Positions 60,858 to 64,000 of a DNA stretch of 64,000 bases are shown piece after piece. Below the pieces are notes generated by a model that saw nothing but the letters and a program-made list of their open reading frames with translations, searched no databases and had not been told where the DNA came from. The translations under genes and the position numbers were made by a program. The stretch covers positions 24,961-88,960 of the forward strand of contig NZ_QWUA01000010.1 in assembly GCF_003576525.1 (NCBI RefSeq), in the 5' to 3' direction. How positions within the stretch are numbered: the stretch's first letter is position 1; each line of letters begins with the position of its first letter. The stretch comes from Rummeliibacillus sp. POC4. Lineage in GTDB: Bacteria; Bacillota; Bacilli; Bacillales_A; Planococcaceae.

Positions 60858-60932
60858 ATAAATGAGAGTTTTCTCTTTTACATTTCGATATAGTTAGTGA
60901 AAAGCTTTTCAAAAAAATGAAGGAGAATGCAA

Positions 60933-61496
60933 ATGAAGTGTAATTCAAAAAACTTTATCAATCGACTAAAGAAAGAAAAAGAAGATGCACTTGAATTTAT
61001 CATAGAAGAATATTCTTCCCTAGTAAAAGGAATTAGTTATAAAATTTTATCTAATATTAGCAAAGAAGCAATAGATGAATGCGTTAATGATGTATTTTTA
61101 ACAGTTTGGCAAAATGCAAATTTATTTGAAGGAAATTACGAAGATTTTAAAAAGTGGATTGCAATGATAACTAAGCATAAAGCAATTGATCGTTATCGTC
61201 AGCTTGAGAAATTGCAAAAACGTGAGAAAAACGATGAATTTATTTTGGAACAGTCCATTTCAGAAGATGTTCAAATTTCTCTTTTAGAAAAGGATGAAAA
61301 AAATACATTATTACTTGCGCTAAGTACATTAAAAGATATTGACCGTGAGATTTTTATGATGAAATATTTTCTTTACTTAACAACTCAAGAAATCGCTGAA
61401 TCATTAAATCTTTCCATTTCTGCAGTTGAAAATCGCTTATACCGTGGAAAGAAGAAGTTAGCTAAAAATCCAATACTTAGGGAGCGATTTATATGA
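60933..61496 (+). CDS. RNA polymerase sigma factor, ECF-like
   Basis: A 187-residue sigma-70-family protein: region 2 ISKEAIDECVNDVFLTVWQNANLFEG and FKKWIAMITKHKAIDRYRQLEK, region 4 LTTQEIAESLNLSISAVENRLYRGKKKL. AAGGAG precedes the ATG at 60933. It overlaps by four bases with a DUF4179 protein, the usual partner and anti-sigma of this group. Regulon unknown. Confidence 0.9.
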   Translation: MKCNSKNFINRLKKEKEDALEFIIEEYSSLVKGISYKILSNISKEAIDECVNDVFLTVWQNANLFEGNYEDFKKWIAMITKHKAIDRYRQLEKLQKREKNDEFILEQSISEDVQISLLEKDEKNTLLLALSTLKDIDREIFMMKYFLYLTTQEIAESLNLSISAVENRLYRGKKKLAKNPILRERFI

Positions 61497-62521
61497 AGAA
61501 AAAATATAGAGATTGGATTGACTTTGACATTGATCAAATTGAACTGATTCCTTTATCAACTGAAGAGAAAGAGGATTTAAAAGAACATGTATTATCTAAA
61601 AGTAAAGTTAAGAAATCCATCAAACTTCGGCACTTAGCTACCGCTGTTATACTTGGAATCAGTGTAATTACTGTTAGCTTCATGTCTCTCCCAGCTCTCG
61701 CAAATCAAATTCCTTTCATTCAAAGTGTTTTAACATATTTTGAGGATGATTCGGTTCCGAACATTAATACGTATACAGAATTAGCTACAGATATGAAACA
61801 AGTACAGTCTAGTAATGGAATAGACGTTTCTGTTGAAAAAGCAGTGTATGATGGAACAAATATTATTTTAACCTATACCATTCAAACAGAAGCTGAACTT
61901 GGTGATAATCCCCGAGTAGATGGCATGTTAGACATTCCAAAAGCTAACAGTAGCGGTTCTATTTCTAATATTAGAAAGATAAATGATACAACTTATGCTG
62001 GAATTGAAAAGGTTACACCACATTTTAAAGGCAAAAGTCTTGATGAAATACAAGTTTCATGGCAACCTACACTATTTGAGAATATGGAGACGAATAAAAA
62101 GTTTGAAGGGAATTGGCAATTTGAATTTACTTTAAGTGAATTAGTAGCAAATACTATAAAACTTAACCAATCAATTCAAGAAGACGGAATTACTCTAAGT
62201 ATGAAATCACTAAAACAAACAGAATTGACTGCAGTATTACAGTATGAATTTAATGTTGATCATTCTATATTAAAAGAGTGGCCGTTTGTTATTATAGAAA
62301 TGGTTGAAGTAAAAGATAATCTTGGAAACACTTATGAAATTGATAGTAATGGTGGGGTTAGTATGGAAAATGGTACTTCTAATAAACGCAAGGTAACCAT
62401 TTATTCACTAAATCCAAACGCTAAATCATTAATACTAACACCCAAAGTTTATTTTTCAAAAGGTTCTGGCAAATTAGGAGAAACAAAACAAATAAGCCCT
62501 GTTACAATTGATTTAAAATAA
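61493..62521 (+). CDS. DUF4179 membrane-anchored anti-sigma protein
   Basis: A 342-residue protein with a cytoplasmic N-terminus (about 45 residues, charged), one membrane helix (about 48-68: HLATAVILGISVITVSFMSLPALA) and a large extracytoplasmic domain of DUF4179 type rich in beta strands. Cotranscribed with the sigma factor (four-base overlap) and presumed to hold it inactive until an envelope signal arrives. Confidence 0.85.
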   Translation: MKKKYRDWIDFDIDQIELIPLSTEEKEDLKEHVLSKSKVKKSIKLRHLATAVILGISVITVSFMSLPALANQIPFIQSVLTYFEDDSVPNINTYTELATDMKQVQSSNGIDVSVEKAVYDGTNIILTYTIQTEAELGDNPRVDGMLDIPKANSSGSISNIRKINDTTYAGIEKVTPHFKGKSLDEIQVSWQPTLFENMETNKKFEGNWQFEFTLSELVANTIKLNQSIQEDGITLSMKSLKQTELTAVLQYEFNVDHSILKEWPFVIIEMVEVKDNLGNTYEIDSNGGVSMENGTSNKRKVTIYSLNPNAKSLILTPKVYFSKGSGKLGETKQISPVTIDLK

Positions 62522-62531
62522 TTTTAGTAGA

Positions 62532-62566
62532 AGAATCCATAAAAATTCTTTATAGGATTCTTCTTT
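62532..62566 (+). terminator. Terminator of sigma/DUF4179 operon
   Basis: Stem AAGAATCC / GGATTCTT with an AT-rich loop of 16 nt and a following CTTTTC; also usable by the convergent Sel1-repeat gene. Confidence 0.65.
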
Positions 62567-62583
62567 TCATTATTAGCCTTTTT

Positions 62584-63579
62584 TTATATCTCCTTCAGCT
62601 TCTTTTTCGCTTCTGCATCTCCTTGAAGTGCTGCTCTTTGATACCAATACTTAGCTTTTTTCATATTGATAGGTGTCCCCATACCCGATTCGTAGCAAAA
62701 GCCAAGATTAAATTCACCATCTACATCTTGCTTGTCAGCAGCTATTTGATACCAGAGAATGGCTTCCTCTCCCTGATTGTTTTGAAAGGCTGCATTTCCT
62801 AATCGGTTGGCCGCAAATACATCACCCGCTAATGCTGATTGTGTGAACCAATAGTTTGACTTTGCTAAATCTTTTTCAACCCCGACACCATTTTCATACA
62901 TATAACCGAGTGTATACATTGATTCTGCAACACCACGTTCAGCCGCAATAGAAAATAATTCGAATGCTTTTTTGTCATCCTTTTCAACGTACTCACCGCG
63001 AAAATACATATCTGCATAGTTATTCATCGCATCTGCATGTCCTTTTAAAGCCGCTTCCTTATAACATTCGAAAGTTTTCTCCCAATTTTCTTCTACAACC
63101 GTACCATCATAATAAAAATTCCCTACCCAATAAATTGCATCGATATTCCCTGCCTTAGCAGACACTTCATACCACACAAAAGCCCAATCGGCATGATCTA
63201 AAGATTTATAGAACTCACCTAATTCAAGCTGGGCATCGCTATTTCCGTTCATAGCTTTTTGATAAATGGAGATGGCTTCTTGTATTTCCTCATGTTCGAA
63301 AAAAATAGTCGCTTGATCAATTTGAGGATTTAGCAACTCTTGTAAAATCGTTTGCACATCCCGAAGCAAAATAGGATAGAAATTCTGGTCATATATAGAC
63401 AGATGTTTAACTTGTTCAAGTAGAATTCTGATATCATCTGAGCAGTTAGTGATTGCTTGTTCACAATAATGGATCAATTGAGAGATGTTTGAAATCACAT
63501 TTTCTTGATTGGTTATTTTATGTAATAACTTCGCTGCTTCTGTATATCCTTTTTCATTAAGATTTTGTTGTATATCCAT
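62584..63579 (-). CDS. Sel1-repeat (TPR-like) protein
   Basis: A 331-residue cytoplasmic protein. After a helical N-terminus of about 110 residues there are at least five Sel1-like repeats (for example NSDAQLELGEFYKSLDHADWAFVWYEVSAKAGN, DAMNNYADMYFRGEYVEKDDKKAFELFSIAAERGV, ESMYTLGYMYENGVGVEKDLAKSNYWFTQSALAGD in pieces). Such arrays mediate protein-protein contacts; the partner is unknown. AAAGGAAG precedes the ATG. Confidence 0.85.
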   Translation of the reverse strand: MDIQQNLNEKGYTEAAKLLHKITNQENVISNISQLIHYCEQAITNCSDDIRILLEQVKHLSIYDQNFYPILLRDVQTILQELLNPQIDQATIFFEHEEIQEAISIYQKAMNGNSDAQLELGEFYKSLDHADWAFVWYEVSAKAGNIDAIYWVGNFYYDGTVVEENWEKTFECYKEAALKGHADAMNNYADMYFRGEYVEKDDKKAFELFSIAAERGVAESMYTLGYMYENGVGVEKDLAKSNYWFTQSALAGDVFAANRLGNAAFQNNQGEEAILWYQIAADKQDVDGEFNLGFCYESGMGTPINMKKAKYWYQRAALQGDAEAKKKLKEI

Positions 63580-63687
63580 GAAAGTGCACTTCCTTTAAAA
63601 CCGGATTAAATGAATACTTTATTTTAGCATATCTCGTAAATGAATTTGGCTGAGAAACTAGAGATAGCTTGAACATAACTTGGAGTC

Positions 63688-63830
63688 TTTTGCACAACTC
63701 AAGCTCCCTTTTGCACAACTCGAACTCCCTTTTGCACAACTCAAGCTCCCTTTTGCACAACTCAAGCTCCCTTTTGCACAACTCGAACTCCCTTTTGCAC
63801 AACTCAAGCTTCCTTTTGCACAACTCACTT
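63688..63830. repeat. 21-bp-period repeat array 3 (core TTTTGCACAACTC)
   Basis: Seven nearly identical units CTTTTGCACAACTCRARCTCC; the GCACAACTC cores start at 63692, 63713, 63734, 63755, 63776, 63797 and 63818, exactly 21 bp apart. Units alternate CAAGCT and CGAACT after the core. The minus strand stays open as a heptapeptide repeat ELCKREL, without a credible start. The array ends a few bases before the IS256 terminal repeat. Confidence 0.92.
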
Positions 63831-63835
63831 CCTTT

Positions 63836-64000
63836 GATTAAGTCCATATAATTGTGTAAAAAGAAAAAGAGTCAAATTAATCCCTCTTGGTTACAATGTT
63901 TTCATCGACGATAAACAATGTGGAGGAATTAATAATGACCCAACTACAGTTTAACCTAAATGTGGACCTTTTAAAAGATTCTGTAATAAATTCTAATATT
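63836..64000 (+). mobile_element. Left end of an IS256-family element (cut by window end)
   Basis: GATTAAGTCCATATAATTGTG at 63836, followed by TAAAAAG, matches the IS256-type terminal inverted repeat (GATAAAGTCCGTATAATTGTG in IS256). The transposase start follows 78 bp inside. The element continues past the window. Confidence 0.8.
63935..64000 (+). CDS. IS256-family transposase (N-terminus, partial)
   Basis: The visible 22 codons begin MTQLQFNLNVDLLKDSVI, the conserved start of IS256-family transposases in Bacillales. TGGAGG precedes the ATG with seven to eight bases. Only the N-terminus is in the window, so integrity cannot be judged. Confidence 0.8.
   Translation, partial: MTQLQFNLNVDLLKDSVINSNI

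Noticed and set aside
63557..63847. 96-residue minus-strand frame with ELCKREL repeats
   Set aside because: It is the translation of repeat array 3 and overlaps the start of the Sel1-repeat gene; no credible start signal.

Overview
The window is low-GC DNA from an endospore-forming member of the Bacillota. Supporting signs are strong GGAGG-type ribosome binding sites, frequent TTG and GTG starts, a T-box leader, MhqR/OhrR-type regulators, a YxlEFG-like transporter module, DUF4183/collagen-like spore-surface proteins and an N-succinylamino-acid racemase operon. A GC-rich intergenic repeat at 3340-3505 looks like those common in Caryophanaceae/Planococcaceae (Lysinibacillus, Solibacillus, Viridibacillus relatives). 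That placement is inference. There are no rRNA or tRNA genes and no CRISPR array. Most of the window is ordinary accessory chromosome made of short operons.

Layout. 1-5.4 kb: small membrane proteins, an FAD-linked oxidase, a repeat element and two gene remnants. 5.4-9.5 kb: adenine deaminase, an ECF sigma/membrane regulator pair and a GNAT. 9.7-17.6 kb: acyl-CoA ligase, CoA-disulfide reductase-rhodanese, and an alpha/beta hydrolase divergent from an OhrR-like regulator across a five-copy operator array, then small genes and a LigB-type dioxygenase. 17.8-22.9 kb: a tightly overlapping operon (RpiR regulator, M20 deacylase, GNAT, NSAR/OSBS, YkvI transporter) that matches the known D- to L-amino-acid conversion pathway through N-succinyl intermediates. 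23.3-29.4 kb: two spore-surface proteins, a DNA glycosylase, membrane proteins, a nucleotidyltransferase and a GNAT. 29.6-33.2 kb: XRE regulator plus ABC exporter, and a lipoprotein. 33.3-35.1 kb: two 21-bp-period repeat arrays flanking small membrane genes, then Amj flippase and an aminotransferase. 38.2-41.2 kb: a type I toxin-antitoxin locus and a phenylalanine-type T-box aromatic amino acid permease. 41.4-47.0 kb: quinone/azo-stress genes (MhqR-like, ring-cleaving dioxygenase, flavin monooxygenase; TetR, azoreductase, a shortened DsbA/FrnE protein). 47.3-50.4 kb: a mobile block bounded by perfect 36-bp inverted repeats, containing an IS110 element with a probable bridge-RNA locus, LOG and MazG-like genes and a broken IS30 transposase. 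50.4-53.9 kb: a two-component/ABC operon headed by a 57-aa membrane peptide. 54-64 kb: NUDIX, GNAT, TetR/MMPL exporter, lipoproteins, an orphan copy of the antitoxin RNA, a second sigma/anti-sigma pair, a Sel1-repeat protein, a third 21-bp array and the left end of an IS256 element.

The most unusual feature is the set of three unrelated intergenic arrays that share an exact 21-bp period (two helical turns, or seven codons) but have different core sequences. Next are the type I toxin locus with a separate orphan antitoxin copy whose -10 box has decayed, the 3-kb inverted-repeat-bounded block, and the ~15-bp periodic operator array of the OhrR-like regulator. Several short duplications (a NUDIX gene fragment and the last codons of a DNA glycosylase gene) point to local duplication and decay. 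All functional names rest on reading the sequences and on family knowledge; no database search was run.
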